Below, piece after piece: positions 1-11,524 of a stretch of 64,000 bases of DNA; positions within the stretch are counted from its first letter, which is position 1; each line of letters opens with the position of its first letter. The translations under genes were made by a program, and so were the position numbers. The notes beneath the pieces are model-generated. The model did not search any database and had not been told where the DNA came from. It was given only the letters and a program-made list of their open reading frames with translations. Source of the DNA: Microbacterium sp. (lineage in GTDB: Bacteria; Actinomycetota; Actinomycetes; Actinomycetales; Microbacteriaceae); contig JAPSKH010000001.1 of the NCBI GenBank assembly GCA_031177765.1, positions 128,323-192,322 of the forward strand. The letters run 5' to 3'.

Positions 1-41
1 TGATCATGGGCGGACGTGCACAGCCATTGGGGAGGCTGATC

Positions 42-683
42 GTGCTGCGCAAGATTCTGTCTGTGATCGCTGTCGGGGCGGCGCTGGCGCTGGGAGCGCC
101 TGCCGCACACGCGGGAAACGACTATCCGCCACCGCCGCCGAGTTCGGAGACGCTCGCCGGCTCCGTCGTCGCTGCGGAGTGCGTGGGTGATGTGCCATGG
201 ATCCGCTATGACGTGATCCGGACCGATCCGTCGGGGACGGCCACCACGGACGCCGCCACGCTCGTGCTGTCCCGGGGCGCGAACACCGTCGAGATCCCTC
301 TCGGCACGCTCGTGGACGATCGGCTCTCGGGACGCGTCCTGTGGCCCGGCGCCGCGGTGGACGCCGCGGGCGCCGCGACCGGGTGGCCGGGGTACGCGGG
401 GCAGGACGGCCAGTGGCTTCCGACCGACGGCAACTTCGCGTGGACGCGCGGTGCCATCACGGCCACGGTGAAGGCCGGTAGCGAGCTGTCGGTGCCGCTG
501 TCGTATCCGCCGGCCTCCGCGGCCTGCGCCGGCCCGAAGGTGTCCGGAGCTGCGGCGGGGATCGGCTCCGGCCTCGCGGTCACCGGCGGTGCTCTTCCGC
601 TGGCCGCGGCCGGCGCGGGCCTGGCGCTGATCGCCGTCGGCGGCATCGTCGTGCTCGTCCGGCGCCGTCGCCCGGCGCGGTGA
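42..683 (+). CDS. LAXTG-anchored secreted surface protein, function unknown
   Basis: A 213-residue exported protein. The GTG at 42 is chosen because GGAGG ends 6 nt before it and the signal peptide then starts cleanly (MLRKILSV, hydrophobic core, AHA cleavage site). A proline-rich stretch (PPPPPSS) follows the signal. The C-terminus has a sorting signal: LAVTG, a hydrophobic segment and an RRRRPAR tail, the LAXTG form typical of actinobacterial class E sortase substrates. It is therefore probably linked covalently to the cell wall. The stop overlaps the start of the following DUF4012 gene by 4 nt (GTGA), so the two are translationally coupled. I do not recognise the ectodomain. Confidence 0.75.
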   Translation: MLRKILSVIAVGAALALGAPAAHAGNDYPPPPPSSETLAGSVVAAECVGDVPWIRYDVIRTDPSGTATTDAATLVLSRGANTVEIPLGTLVDDRLSGRVLWPGAAVDAAGAATGWPGYAGQDGQWLPTDGNFAWTRGAITATVKAGSELSVPLSYPPASAACAGPKVSGAAAGIGSGLAVTGGALPLAAAGAGLALIAVGGIVVLVRRRRPAR

Positions 684-2452
684 CGGCGGTGGCAGCGGCG
701 CGCCGGTGGCGTCGTGCCGGCATCGCCGTCGTCCTCGGCCTGGTCGTCGCCGTCCTCGCCGTGGTGGCGTGGGTCGGTGTGCGCGGATGGATGGCGAAGA
801 ACGAACTGGACGCCGCGGCTGAGCTGACGGGTCCCCTGCGTCAGGCGGTGGCCGACCGCGACGTCGCCGCTGCCGCCGCCGCGATCGACGCGGTCGGCGC
901 GCACGCGCGTCGGGCTGCCGATCTGACGGGTGACCCGGTGTGGCGGCTGTCGGAGGCGATCCCTGCCGTCGGGGCCAACCTGGCCGCGGTGCGCGTCGTG
1001 GCCGCTCAGTCGGACGCCGTCGTGAGGGACGCCATCGGACCGCTCGTGGCGGCCGGCGAGACCTTCTCATCGGGCGCCCGCACAGCCGACGGCGCCATCG
1101 ATCTCGAGGCGGTCGCGTCGCTGCAGGAACCTCTTGCGCGGGCGCGGGCCGTCGTGGACGGCGCCGCCCGGCAGCTGGGCGCGATCGAACCGGACGATCT
1201 GATCGGTCCGGTGCGGGAGGGCACCGAGCAGCTGTCCGATGTCGTGGCGCAGCTGAGCCCGACCCTGGCAGCGATCGACGACACGGCGGCGCTTCTGCCG
1301 CCGCTGCTCGGAACCGGCGGCCCGCGGACGATCCTCGTCGCGCTGCAGAACAACGCCGAGCTGCGCACCGGCGGCGGCATCACCGGCTCGTTCGTGGAGG
1401 TGCGCGCCGACGGCGGGCGGCTCTCCCTCACAGCCCAGGCGGATTCGACGCGGTTCACGCGGCGCGACACCGATGTGATCCCGGTGCCCGCCTCGACAGC
1501 CACCATCTACGGCGACGGCGTCGCGCGGTTCGTGCAGAACGCCTCGACGGCCGCCGACTTCGGCCTCACCGGGCAGCTGCTGTCCGAGTGGTGGCGTTCA
1601 GCGACCGGCACCGCGCCGGATGCCGTCCTCTCGGTGGATCCGCTGGTGCTGCGGGCGCTGCTGAGTGCGTCCGGCGCCATCCACGCCGGTGGGCAGGAGC
1701 TCTCGGCCGACAACCTGGTCGCATCGCTCCTGGTCGCTCCCTACATGGCTCTCGATCGGAACGCGCAGACGACGCTGTTCCAGGAGACGACGGCCGCGGT
1801 CTTCTCACGGCTGATGTCGCCGGACGCCGACCTCATCGCGCTCGCCGGCGCCCTCGCCGAGCCGGTCGCGGAGGGACGCGTGTCGCTGTGGAGCGCGCAT
1901 CCGGCCGAGCAGGCGATCATCGATCGCACCGCGCTCGCCGGCCCCGCCGCCCGGCAGCAGCAGGCAGGCGAGGACGCCTTCGCGGTCTACCTGAACGACG
2001 CGACCGGCGCGAAGATGGACAGCTTCCTCGACGTGGGCATCCACTGGGGCGTCGCCCAGTGCCGCGCCGACGGACACCGCGATGTGGTCGTGTCGGTGAC
2101 GCTGACCAGCCTCGCGCCCGCGGATGCCCTGTCGGCTCTCCCGTGGGACATGACCGGCGGCGGGTTCTACGGGACCAAGGCGGGCGACATCTCCACCAAT
2201 GTCGCGGTCTCGGCACCTCGGGGCAGCTTCTTCGGCGGCGTCTCGGTCCAAGGTCAGCCGGTGCCGGCGGCGGATGCCGAGGACGCCGGATTCCCGGTGG
2301 CGGCGACCGCCGTGGGCCTGAAGCCCGGGGAGTCCACGACCGTGGACTTCCGGTTCGTGTCCGCGCAGGCCCGGGAGCTGGCGCCTGTCATCCTGCACAC
2401 GCCGCTCCTGGAGACGCCGGAGATCGCCGAGGCGCCGCTCGCCTGCTCGTGA
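680..2452 (+). CDS. DUF4012 domain-containing membrane-anchored protein
   Basis: A 590-residue protein with one N-terminal membrane anchor (about residues 12-35, rich in V/A/L) and a large extracytoplasmic part. The conserved DUF4012 core is recognisable by the LVALQNNAELRTGGG segment and by the later glycine-rich GGGFYGTKAGD region. DUF4012 proteins are common in Actinobacteria, often near polysaccharide or surface genes, and have no settled biochemical role. The start is the GTG overlapping the stop of the sorted surface protein upstream, which suggests the two act together at the cell envelope. Its stop lies 2 nt from the stop of the converging polymerase gene, leaving no room for a terminator. 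Confidence 0.8.
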   Translation: MTAVAAARRWRRAGIAVVLGLVVAVLAVVAWVGVRGWMAKNELDAAAELTGPLRQAVADRDVAAAAAAIDAVGAHARRAADLTGDPVWRLSEAIPAVGANLAAVRVVAAQSDAVVRDAIGPLVAAGETFSSGARTADGAIDLEAVASLQEPLARARAVVDGAARQLGAIEPDDLIGPVREGTEQLSDVVAQLSPTLAAIDDTAALLPPLLGTGGPRTILVALQNNAELRTGGGITGSFVEVRADGGRLSLTAQADSTRFTRRDTDVIPVPASTATIYGDGVARFVQNASTAADFGLTGQLLSEWWRSATGTAPDAVLSVDPLVLRALLSASGAIHAGGQELSADNLVASLLVAPYMALDRNAQTTLFQETTAAVFSRLMSPDADLIALAGALAEPVAEGRVSLWSAHPAEQAIIDRTALAGPAARQQQAGEDAFAVYLNDATGAKMDSFLDVGIHWGVAQCRADGHRDVVVSVTLTSLAPADALSALPWDMTGGGFYGTKAGDISTNVAVSAPRGSFFGGVSVQGQPVPAADAEDAGFPVAATAVGLKPGESTTVDFRFVSAQARELAPVILHTPLLETPEIAEAPLACS

Positions 2453-2454
2453 CG

Positions 2455-4185
2455 TCAGTCCTTCGCGGCCGTGTCGGTGATGCGCACGTCCAAGCGGAAG
2501 TCGATCGGGAACGTCCCGAACAGCAGGCGGCCGGCGGCGTCCGCCGCCTCCTGCACGGCGCGTGCCGCGGCATCCGCGTGCACGGCCGGGGTGTGCACGA
2601 TGACCTCGTCATGGAGGAACAGCGCCAGGTGCGGTCGCCCCTGGAAGACCGGCCCCGACCGCGGCGCGGCATCCGCGCCGTCCACCGGCGACATGGCGGC
2701 GAGCCGGATACGCAGGTCGGCCAGCCACGCCAGAGCCCACTCCGCGGCCGTGCCCTGCACGACGAAGTTCCGGGTGAAGCGGCCGCGGTCGCGGGCGTGC
2801 CGGCGGGCCCGCGACTCGTCGGCGTCGGAGGCGTCCGCACCCGTGGCGCGGGACTGCAGGTCGCGCCATGCCTGCGTCGGCGGCGGCGAGCTGCGCCCGA
2901 GCCACGTGGAGACGGTGCCGCCGTCTTCGCCGACGCGGGCGGCCTCGTCGACGAGCGCCATCGCGCGCGGGAACGCCCGCCGCAGACGCGGCACGAGCCG
3001 GCCGCTGTCGCCAGAGGTCGCTCCGTACATCGCGCCGAGGAGGGCGACCTTCGCCTCGGACCGGTCGGCGAGCACTCCGCCGTCCACGATTCCCGCATAC
3101 AGGTCTCGGCCACGAGCCGCCTCGGCCAGGGAAAGGTCTCCGGAGATCGCGGCGAGCACCCGCGGCTCCAGCTGCGCGACGTCTGCGACCACCAGCCGCC
3201 ATCCCGGATCCGCCCGGACCGCGGCGCGCAGCTGTCGGGGCAGCTGGAGCGCGCCGCCTCCCGATGACGCCCACCGGCCGGTGACGACGCCACCGGGGAC
3301 GTAGACCGGCCGGAACCGGCCGCCGGCGACCCACTCCTCCAGCCACGACCAGCCGTTGGCCGACTGCAGCCGAGCGAGCTTCTTGTACTCCAGCAGCGGC
3401 GGCACGGCCGGATGCCGGTGCCGCGCGAGCTCCCAGCGGCTCGTGCTCTCCACGAGCACCCCGGCGCGGTGGAGTGCGCGCAGCAGCTTGGGCTGCGAGT
3501 CCAGGCTCACGGCCGGGTCGCCCAGCGATTCCCGCACCCGTGCGGCGGCCGCGGCGAGCTTGGCCGGCGGTCCCCCGCCAGGGGGCCGCTCCCCCAGCAC
3601 GTCGGTGAGGATGCGGTCGTGCTCGGCGGCATCCCAGGGAAGTCCCGCCGCGTGAAGCTCCGCAGCGATCAGCGCTCCGGCCGACTCGGCGGCGACGAGC
3701 AGTCGCATCCGCCCGGGGTCGGCGCTCGCCGCGATCGCGACCTGCTGGCGCTGCAGCTCCTCGAGCGCCGCCTCGAGGTTCGCCGGCGGCCCCGCCGAAG
3801 CCGGGACGTCCTCGAGCTCGAACAGCGCGGGCGCCCGCCCCTCGCCGCGCGGTCCCCCGGATGCATCCCATGCGCTCGCACCGCGCACCGCCGCGTCGGC
3901 CGGAACGGCGGCCGACGAAGCGAGGATCGCGTGACTCAGACGCAGGTCGTGGCATCGCGCCACGCGCACGCCATCGGCGAGGAGCGGCGCGTACCACTGC
4001 GGCGTGTCGTGCCAGACCCAGCGCGGTCCCCATGCCGACTCGGCGTGAGCCACCCACCCGGCGAGTCCCTGATCGGCGATCGACTCCCGGCTGACCTCGG
4101 CACCGCTCGCGTCCAGCATCGCGGCGACCACGCCCGCACGTGAGCGGCCGAGCACCACCCAGCCGGGCCCTCCCGCATCATCCAT
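2455..4185 (-). CDS. Bifunctional 3'-5' exonuclease/DNA polymerase (PolA-like)
   Basis: A 576-residue family A polymerase-like protein of the type widespread in Microbacteriaceae and other Actinobacteria in addition to full-length PolA. The N-terminal part (about 1-180) is a DnaQ/RNase D-like exonuclease fold. The C-terminal part carries polymerase motifs: VVADVAQLEPRVLAAISGD (motif A, Asp binding metal), a K/Y-type fingers region (KVALLGAMYGATSG) and LFLHDEVIVHTP (motif C with HDE). At about 576 residues it is much shorter than PolA (about 900) and lacks the 5' nuclease domain. An auxiliary role in repair synthesis is inferred. GGGAG lies about 8 nt before the ATG at 4185. Confidence 0.85.
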   Translation of the reverse strand: MDDAGGPGWVVLGRSRAGVVAAMLDASGAEVSRESIADQGLAGWVAHAESAWGPRWVWHDTPQWYAPLLADGVRVARCHDLRLSHAILASSAAVPADAAVRGASAWDASGGPRGEGRAPALFELEDVPASAGPPANLEAALEELQRQQVAIAASADPGRMRLLVAAESAGALIAAELHAAGLPWDAAEHDRILTDVLGERPPGGGPPAKLAAAAARVRESLGDPAVSLDSQPKLLRALHRAGVLVESTSRWELARHRHPAVPPLLEYKKLARLQSANGWSWLEEWVAGGRFRPVYVPGGVVTGRWASSGGGALQLPRQLRAAVRADPGWRLVVADVAQLEPRVLAAISGDLSLAEAARGRDLYAGIVDGGVLADRSEAKVALLGAMYGATSGDSGRLVPRLRRAFPRAMALVDEAARVGEDGGTVSTWLGRSSPPPTQAWRDLQSRATGADASDADESRARRHARDRGRFTRNFVVQGTAAEWALAWLADLRIRLAAMSPVDGADAAPRSGPVFQGRPHLALFLHDEVIVHTPAVHADAAARAVQEAADAAGRLLFGTFPIDFRLDVRITDTAAKD

Positions 4186-4242
4186 CGTGGAGCTCCCGGT
4201 CGCCGCGCTCGCATCGGTCGACCTCGAAGGCCGACCGGATGC

Positions 4243-4974
4243 TCACAGCCCGGATTCGCCGTCGCGGACCAGGATGCAGCCGCACTCGGGACACGTCACC
4301 ACGTCGTCCTCGGCCGCCCGGCGCAGCGCGTTGAGGTCTGTGCCCGAGAGCACCATGTGACAGCCTTCGCACGTGCGGCGGCGCAGATAGGCCGCGCCGG
4401 GGGTGCGCTGCGCCAGCTTCTCGTACAGCGAGAGCAGGTCGCCCGGAAGCGTCGCCGCGACGGCGGACCGGTCCCGGGTGGCCCCCTCGAAGGCGGCGTT
4501 CGCCTCGGCGACGGCGCGCTTGCCGTCTGCGCTGAGCTCGGCGCCCTCGGCGTTGGTGGCGGCGATCAGGGCCTCCTGCTCAGCGACGGCCGCCTCAGCC
4601 GCCTCCAGGCGCTCCATGACGGCGAGCTCGGCGTCCTCGAGGTCCGCCTTGCGGCGCACGAGCGCCGCCAGCTCGCTCTCGAAGCCCTGTGCCTCCTTGG
4701 CGTTGGTGGACGCGGCCAGCCGCTCCGCGTCGCGGGCATGGCGGGCGTCCACGACAGCGACGTCGGATTCGATTCGCGCGAGCTCCGCCCGCAGGTCGTC
4801 ACGCACGCCCAGGCGTGCGGTCAGCTCCTGCGTGAGCTGCTGCCTCCGAGCGAGCAGCTCCTGCACGCGACCGGCCTGCGGCGGGTTCTTCCGGGCGTTG
4901 TCGGCCTGACGGATGCGCGTGTCCAGGGCGGCGACCTCCACGAGGCGCTGCTGATCGGCGGGGCTGGCTTTCAC
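4243..4974 (-). CDS. C4-type zinc-ribbon/coiled-coil protein
   Basis: A protein of about 243 residues. The first 170 residues are a long predicted coiled coil rich in A, E, R, L and Q. The C-terminus is a zinc ribbon with two CxxC pairs (CEGCH and CPEC), the architecture of the zf-RING_7/C4-type zinc-ribbon family, usually annotated as a nucleic-acid-binding protein of unknown role. I chose the GTG at 4974, not the in-frame TTG at 4983, because a TAGGTT -10-like box lies 7 nt upstream (leaderless arrangement) and the TTG would lie inside that spacer. It ends 57 nt before the polymerase gene start and is probably transcribed with it. Confidence 0.75.
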   Translation of the reverse strand: MKASPADQQRLVEVAALDTRIRQADNARKNPPQAGRVQELLARRQQLTQELTARLGVRDDLRAELARIESDVAVVDARHARDAERLAASTNAKEAQGFESELAALVRRKADLEDAELAVMERLEAAEAAVAEQEALIAATNAEGAELSADGKRAVAEANAAFEGATRDRSAVAATLPGDLLSLYEKLAQRTPGAAYLRRRTCEGCHMVLSGTDLNALRRAAEDDVVTCPECGCILVRDGESGL

Positions 4975-4981
4975 GCATCCC

Positions 4982-4987
4982 AACCTA
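4982..4987 (-). promoter_or_regulatory. -10 box for leaderless zinc-ribbon gene
   Basis: TAGGTT on the minus strand, 7 nt before the GTG at 4974. There is no ribosome-binding site, so the transcript probably begins at or next to the start codon. Confidence 0.45.
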
Positions 4988-5009
4988 CCGCCGGGAGGAA
5001 GAGGTCGTG

Positions 5010-5083
5010 TGGGCCCAGAGAGACTCGAACTCCCGACCCCCTCGGTGTAAACGAGGTGCTCTAGCCGACTGAGCTATAGGCCC
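5010..5083 (-). tRNA. tRNA-Val (UAC)
   Basis: A 74-nt cloverleaf on the minus strand. The acceptor GGGCCTA pairs with TGGGCCC (one G-U), the D stem is GCTC/GAGC, and the anticodon arm is CCTCG-TTTACAC-CGAGG with anticodon TAC. The T arm is GGGAG-TTCGAGT-CTCTC and the discriminator is A. CCA is not encoded. A TAGACT -10 box at 5092-5097 lies 8 nt upstream, so the 5' leader is probably very short. Confidence 0.95.
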
Positions 5084-5105
5084 GTGCCGTCAGTCTATGA
5101 GGTGC

Positions 5106-5133
5106 GTCCCGGAGTTTCGGGACTCGCTAGGCT
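5106..5133 (+). promoter_or_regulatory. Candidate aceE promoter with overlapping hairpin
   Basis: GTCCCG-N6-CGGGAC (5106-5123) lies just before TAGGCT (5128-5133), a TANNNT -10 candidate. The inverted repeat would cover the -35 region and could be an operator. No good -35 hexamer is visible and the predicted 5' UTR is about 85 nt. Confidence 0.3.
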
Positions 5134-5224
5134 GGAAGGCGGTGCGTTGTGCCGGGCAGACAAGCTCCGGGCCGTGCCGCTCGCGAATCCCTGGCACGAT
5201 CTGCCAGATGAAGAAAGGTCTTCT

Positions 5225-7954
<2,730 letters not shown>

Positions 7955-7962
7955 CCCCAGCG

Positions 7963-9180
7963 ATGCCCGGCGCGATCGACGCGATGGACAAGTCCGAGAC
8001 CCTCGCTTGGCTGCGACGGATCTCGGGCGACCTCGCGACCGTCACGATCAAGCGGCTCGAGGAGACGCTTCCCTGGTACGCCGAGATGCCACCGGCCCGA
8101 CGCTCCGCCGTCGGGCTGGTGGCGCAGGCCGGCATCACGTCGTTCATCCAGTGGTACGACGACCCCGAGTCCACCCCGTGGATCGCGGCGGACATCTTCG
8201 CCGCCGCGCCGCGGGAGCTGCTGCGCAGCGTCAGCCTGCAGCAGACCCTCCAGCTGATTCGCGTGACCGTCGAGGTCACCGAGGAGCGGGTCGCCGGTCG
8301 AGGCGAGCACCTGCGCGAAGCCATCCTGCTCTACTCGCGCGAGGTCGCCTTCGCGGCGGCCGACGTGTACGCGCGCGCCGCCGAGGCACGCGGACTGTGG
8401 GACGCGCGTCTGGAGGCGCTGGTGGTCGACTCGATCCTCACCGGCGAAGCCGATGAGGAGCTTCCCAGCCGCATCGCGGCCCTCGGCTGGCACGGCCACG
8501 GCGAGGTCGCCGTCCTCGTGGGCACCACGCCGCCGCAGTTCGACGTGGACCAGCTGCGCCGCACCGCGCGCAAGCTCGGCGTGGACGTGCTGATCGGCGT
8601 GCAGGGATCACGCCTCGTGCTCGTGGTCGGGCGCGCCGAGCTGAGCGGCCGCTCGGACGACACCGCGGTCGATCTTCCGTTCGCGGAGATCGCCAAGCGG
8701 CTCGAACCCGGGTTCGGCACGGGACACCTGGTCCTGGGGCCGACGGTTCCGGCGCTCGTGGATGCGAGCCAGAGCGCGCGAGCCGCGCTGGCCGGCTTCG
8801 CGGTGGCACGGGCATGGCGCCACGCGCCGCGGCCGGTCGAGGCCGACGACCTGCTCCCCGAGCGGGCACTGGCCGGCGATCCGCTCGCCAAGCAGACGCT
8901 CGTCGAGCGCATCTACCGGCCCCTGCAGTCCCACAGCGCCGACCTGGTCTCGACGCTGTGGGCGTATCTCGACAACGGGCGCTCTCTCGAGGCCACCGCG
9001 CGGGAGCTGTTCGTGCATCCGAACACTGTCCGGTATCGCCTCAAGCGCGTCTCCGAGGTCATCGGGTGGGATGCGACCGGTCCCCGTGAGGCCCTCATCC
9101 TGCAGACCGCGCTCATCCTGGGCTCCATCGGCTCGGATGCCAGCCGCCGACGCACCCCGATGCGCCGCACGCACCTCTGA
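7963..9180 (+). CDS. fasR: PucR-type transcriptional regulator, FasR-like
   Basis: A 405-residue regulator with a GGDEF-like/CdaR-type middle region and a C-terminal PucR helix-turn-helix (about 335-392: a YLDNGRSLEATARELFVHPNTVRYRLKRV-type segment, shown here by its key ends YLDNGRS and NTVRYRLKR). In Streptomyces the FasR regulator lies directly upstream of fabD-fabH-acpP-fabF and activates that operon; the same order here supports the assignment. The ATG at 7963 follows the aceE stop by 8 nt; ATG 7984 is an alternative start. It may be cotranscribed with aceE, linking acetyl-CoA supply with fatty-acid synthesis (inference). Confidence 0.85.
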   Translation: MPGAIDAMDKSETLAWLRRISGDLATVTIKRLEETLPWYAEMPPARRSAVGLVAQAGITSFIQWYDDPESTPWIAADIFAAAPRELLRSVSLQQTLQLIRVTVEVTEERVAGRGEHLREAILLYSREVAFAAADVYARAAEARGLWDARLEALVVDSILTGEADEELPSRIAALGWHGHGEVAVLVGTTPPQFDVDQLRRTARKLGVDVLIGVQGSRLVLVVGRAELSGRSDDTAVDLPFAEIAKRLEPGFGTGHLVLGPTVPALVDASQSARAALAGFAVARAWRHAPRPVEADDLLPERALAGDPLAKQTLVERIYRPLQSHSADLVSTLWAYLDNGRSLEATARELFVHPNTVRYRLKRVSEVIGWDATGPREALILQTALILGSIGSDASRRRTPMRRTHL

Positions 9181-9182
9181 CC

Positions 9183-9197
9183 TGTGCGCCACGCACA
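9183..9197. promoter_or_regulatory. Palindromic operator candidate upstream of fabD
   Basis: A perfect inverted repeat TGTGCG-CCA-CGCACA starts 3 nt after the fasR stop and 68 nt before the fabD start. It lacks a T-run, so it is not a convincing terminator. Its position fits a regulator binding site, with FasR the obvious candidate. Confidence 0.45.
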
Positions 9198-9264
9198 AAC
9201 CAATGCCCGATTTCTGTGACGGGATCGCCAGAATCCGTCGGTTGATCCTTGGAAGGATGGAACG

Positions 9265-10176
9265 GTGAAAATCGCGGTCTTCCCCGGGCAGGGCTCACAG
9301 TCCCCCGGGTTCCTCTCCCCCTGGCTCGGGCTCGACGGCGCCGCCGACCGTCTGGCGCAGTACTCCGAATGGTCGGGCGTGGACCTCGTGGCCGCCGGGA
9401 CCGAGTGGGACGCCGACCGCATCCGCGACACCCAGGTCGCACAGCCGCTCATCGTCGCGGCGAGCCTGCTCTCCTGGAACGCGCTGGACGACCGCGACGC
9501 CGTGGGCGGGGTCGCCGGACACTCCGTCGGCGAGTTCGCCGCCGCCGCGGCGGCCGGCGTGCTCAGCGAGGAGGACGCTCTCAGGCTGGTGGGCCTTCGC
9601 GGACGGGCGATGGCCGAAGCGGCGACGTCCGCCCAGACCGGGATGAGCGCGGTGATCGGCGGAGACGAGGCATCCGTTCTCGCCCGCCTCGACGAACTCG
9701 GCCTGACGCCTGCCAACTACAACGGCGGCGGACAGCTGGTCGTCGCCGGCGCCATCGAAGCGCTGCAGGCCCTCGCGGCCGACCCCGTCGCCGGTACGAG
9801 GGTCATTCCGCTCCAGGTGGCCGGCGCCTTCCACACCGAGTACATGCGGCCCGCCGTCGAGACGCTGCGAGGAGCCGCCTCCCGGGTGCACGCGTCCGAC
9901 CCGCGCGTCACCGTGTGGACCAACCGCGACGGCGCCGCTCTCACCTCCGGCCGCGAGATCGTCGACGCCCTCGTGGATCAGGTCGCCTCGCCCGTGCGGT
10001 GGGACCGGTGCATGAGCTCTTTCGCGGACGCGGGCGTCTCGGGCATCGTGGAGCTGGCTCCGGCAGGCACGCTCACCGGGCTCGCCAAGCGCGCCCTGCG
10101 GGGTGTGCCCACCGTCGCCGTCAAGACCCCCGACGACCTCGGCGCGGCCCGCGCGCTGGTCGACGCCCACGCATGA
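9265..10176 (+). CDS. fabD: ACP S-malonyltransferase
   Basis: Transfers malonyl from malonyl-CoA to the acyl carrier protein and so supplies extender units to the type II fatty-acid synthase. The 303-residue length is normal. Visible motifs are the N-terminal FPGQGSQ oxyanion segment, GHSVGE with nucleophile Ser87, and GAFHTEYM carrying the catalytic His. The GTG start has GGAAGG about 9 nt upstream. It is the first gene of fabD-fabH-acpP-fabF; fabH begins 11 nt after its stop. Confidence 0.96.
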   Translation: MKIAVFPGQGSQSPGFLSPWLGLDGAADRLAQYSEWSGVDLVAAGTEWDADRIRDTQVAQPLIVAASLLSWNALDDRDAVGGVAGHSVGEFAAAAAAGVLSEEDALRLVGLRGRAMAEAATSAQTGMSAVIGGDEASVLARLDELGLTPANYNGGGQLVVAGAIEALQALAADPVAGTRVIPLQVAGAFHTEYMRPAVETLRGAASRVHASDPRVTVWTNRDGAALTSGREIVDALVDQVASPVRWDRCMSSFADAGVSGIVELAPAGTLTGLAKRALRGVPTVAVKTPDDLGAARALVDAHA

Positions 10177-10187
10177 CCGGAGATCCC

Positions 10188-11192
10188 ATGACCACCCCCT
10201 CTCTCGTCCAGCCCATCGGTCCGGCGCACACGCGCATCTACTCGTACGGCGCCGCCCGGGGCGAGATCGCCGTGCCGAACGAGGAACTCGTCGGCCCGAT
10301 CGACTCGAGCGACGAGTGGATCCGTCAGCGCACCGGCATCGTCACCCGCGTCCGCGCGGTGCCCGAGACCGACGCCATCGACCTGGCGACGGATGCCGCC
10401 CGCGAGGCGGTCGAACGCTCCGGCGTCGCCGCGTCCGAGATCGACGCCGTGATCGTCGCGACGGTCAGCAACCCGAAGCAGACGCCGTCGGTGTCTGCGA
10501 TCGTGGCGGACCGCATCGGCGCCAACCCGGCCGCCGCGTACGACGTGAACGCCGCGTGCGCCGGCTTCGCGTACGCCGTCGCGCAGGCCGATGCCCTGAT
10601 CCGCGGCGGAGTCGCCCACTATGCCGTCGTCGTCGGCGCCGAGAAGCTCAGCGACATCGTCGACCCGACCGACCGGAGCATCTCGTTCCTGCTCGGCGAC
10701 GGTGCCGGCGCGGTCGTCGTCGGGCCGAGCGACACTCCGGGGATCGGCCCCACGGTGTGGGGGTCCGACGGCTCGAAGGCGGACGCGGTGGGGATGAACC
10801 ACACCCTCACCGAATTCCGTGACGGCGCGGCGCCGTGGCCGACGCTTCGGCAGGAGGGCCCCACGGTCTTCCGCTGGGCGGTGTGGGAGATGGTCAAGGT
10901 CGCACGTCAGGCGCTCGAGGCGGCCGGCGTCGAGGCATCCGACCTCGCCGCGTTCATCCCGCACCAGGCCAACATGCGCATCATCGACGAGTTCGCCAAG
11001 CAGCTGAAGCTTCCCGACACCGTCGTGATCGGGCGTGACATCGAGACCACGGGCAACACCTCGGCCGCGTCCATCCCCCTCGCGACGCATCGCCTGCTCG
11101 AGGAGCACCCGGAGCTCAGCGGCGGCCTGGCGCTGCAGATCGGCTTCGGCGCGGGCCTCGTCTTCGGCGCGCAGGTGATCGTCCTTCCCTGA
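10188..11192 (+). CDS. fabH: Beta-ketoacyl-ACP synthase III
   Basis: Condenses an acyl-CoA primer with malonyl-ACP to start fatty-acid synthesis; in Gram-positive bacteria this step sets the branched-chain character of the lipids. The protein has 334 residues. The catalytic triad is visible: Cys in NAACAGF (about residue 124), His in IPHQANMRI and Asn in GNTSAASIP. ATG 10188 is preferred because GGAG lies 5 nt before it; an in-frame ATG at 10173 overlaps the fabD stop and would add five residues (MTGDP). Second gene of the fab operon. Confidence 0.95.
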   Translation: MTTPSLVQPIGPAHTRIYSYGAARGEIAVPNEELVGPIDSSDEWIRQRTGIVTRVRAVPETDAIDLATDAAREAVERSGVAASEIDAVIVATVSNPKQTPSVSAIVADRIGANPAAAYDVNAACAGFAYAVAQADALIRGGVAHYAVVVGAEKLSDIVDPTDRSISFLLGDGAGAVVVGPSDTPGIGPTVWGSDGSKADAVGMNHTLTEFRDGAAPWPTLRQEGPTVFRWAVWEMVKVARQALEAAGVEASDLAAFIPHQANMRIIDEFAKQLKLPDTVVIGRDIETTGNTSAASIPLATHRLLEEHPELSGGLALQIGFGAGLVFGAQVIVLP

Positions 11193-11267
11193 CGCCGCGA
11201 CGGCCGACCCTAAACTGAGACCCGGTCCGCCCGGGCCCACGTTCCCCCGAAGAAAACAGGAGAGACA

Positions 11268-11516
11268 ATGGCATTCACCAACGACGAGGTCCTCGCCGGA
11301 CTGGCGGAGCTCATCACCGACGAGACCGGCATCTCGGCCGACGAGGTCGCGCTCGAGAAGTCGTTCACCGACGACCTCGACATCGACTCGATCTCGATGA
11401 TGACGATCGTCGTCAACGCCGAGGAGAAGTTCGGCGTCACCATCCCCGACGACGAGGTCAAGAACCTCAAGACCGTCGGCGACGCCGTCACCTACATCAC
11501 GTCGAACCAGGCGTGA
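11268..11516 (+). CDS. acpP: Acyl carrier protein
   Basis: An acidic 82-residue carrier of growing acyl chains. The 4'-phosphopantetheine attachment site is Ser41 within DLDIDSISMM. AGGAGAG lies just before the ATG at 11268, a strong site fitting high expression. The 75-nt gap from fabH contains a purine-rich leader but no clear terminator. A stable hairpin follows 8 nt after the stop, before fabF. Confidence 0.97.
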   Translation: MAFTNDEVLAGLAELITDETGISADEVALEKSFTDDLDIDSISMMTIVVNAEEKFGVTIPDDEVKNLKTVGDAVTYITSNQA

Positions 11517-11524
11517 CAACCCAG

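Noticed and set aside
2450..2457. TGACGTCA palindrome between converging genes
   Set aside because: It is formed by two facing stop codons (TGA and its complement) separated by two bases; no regulatory context.
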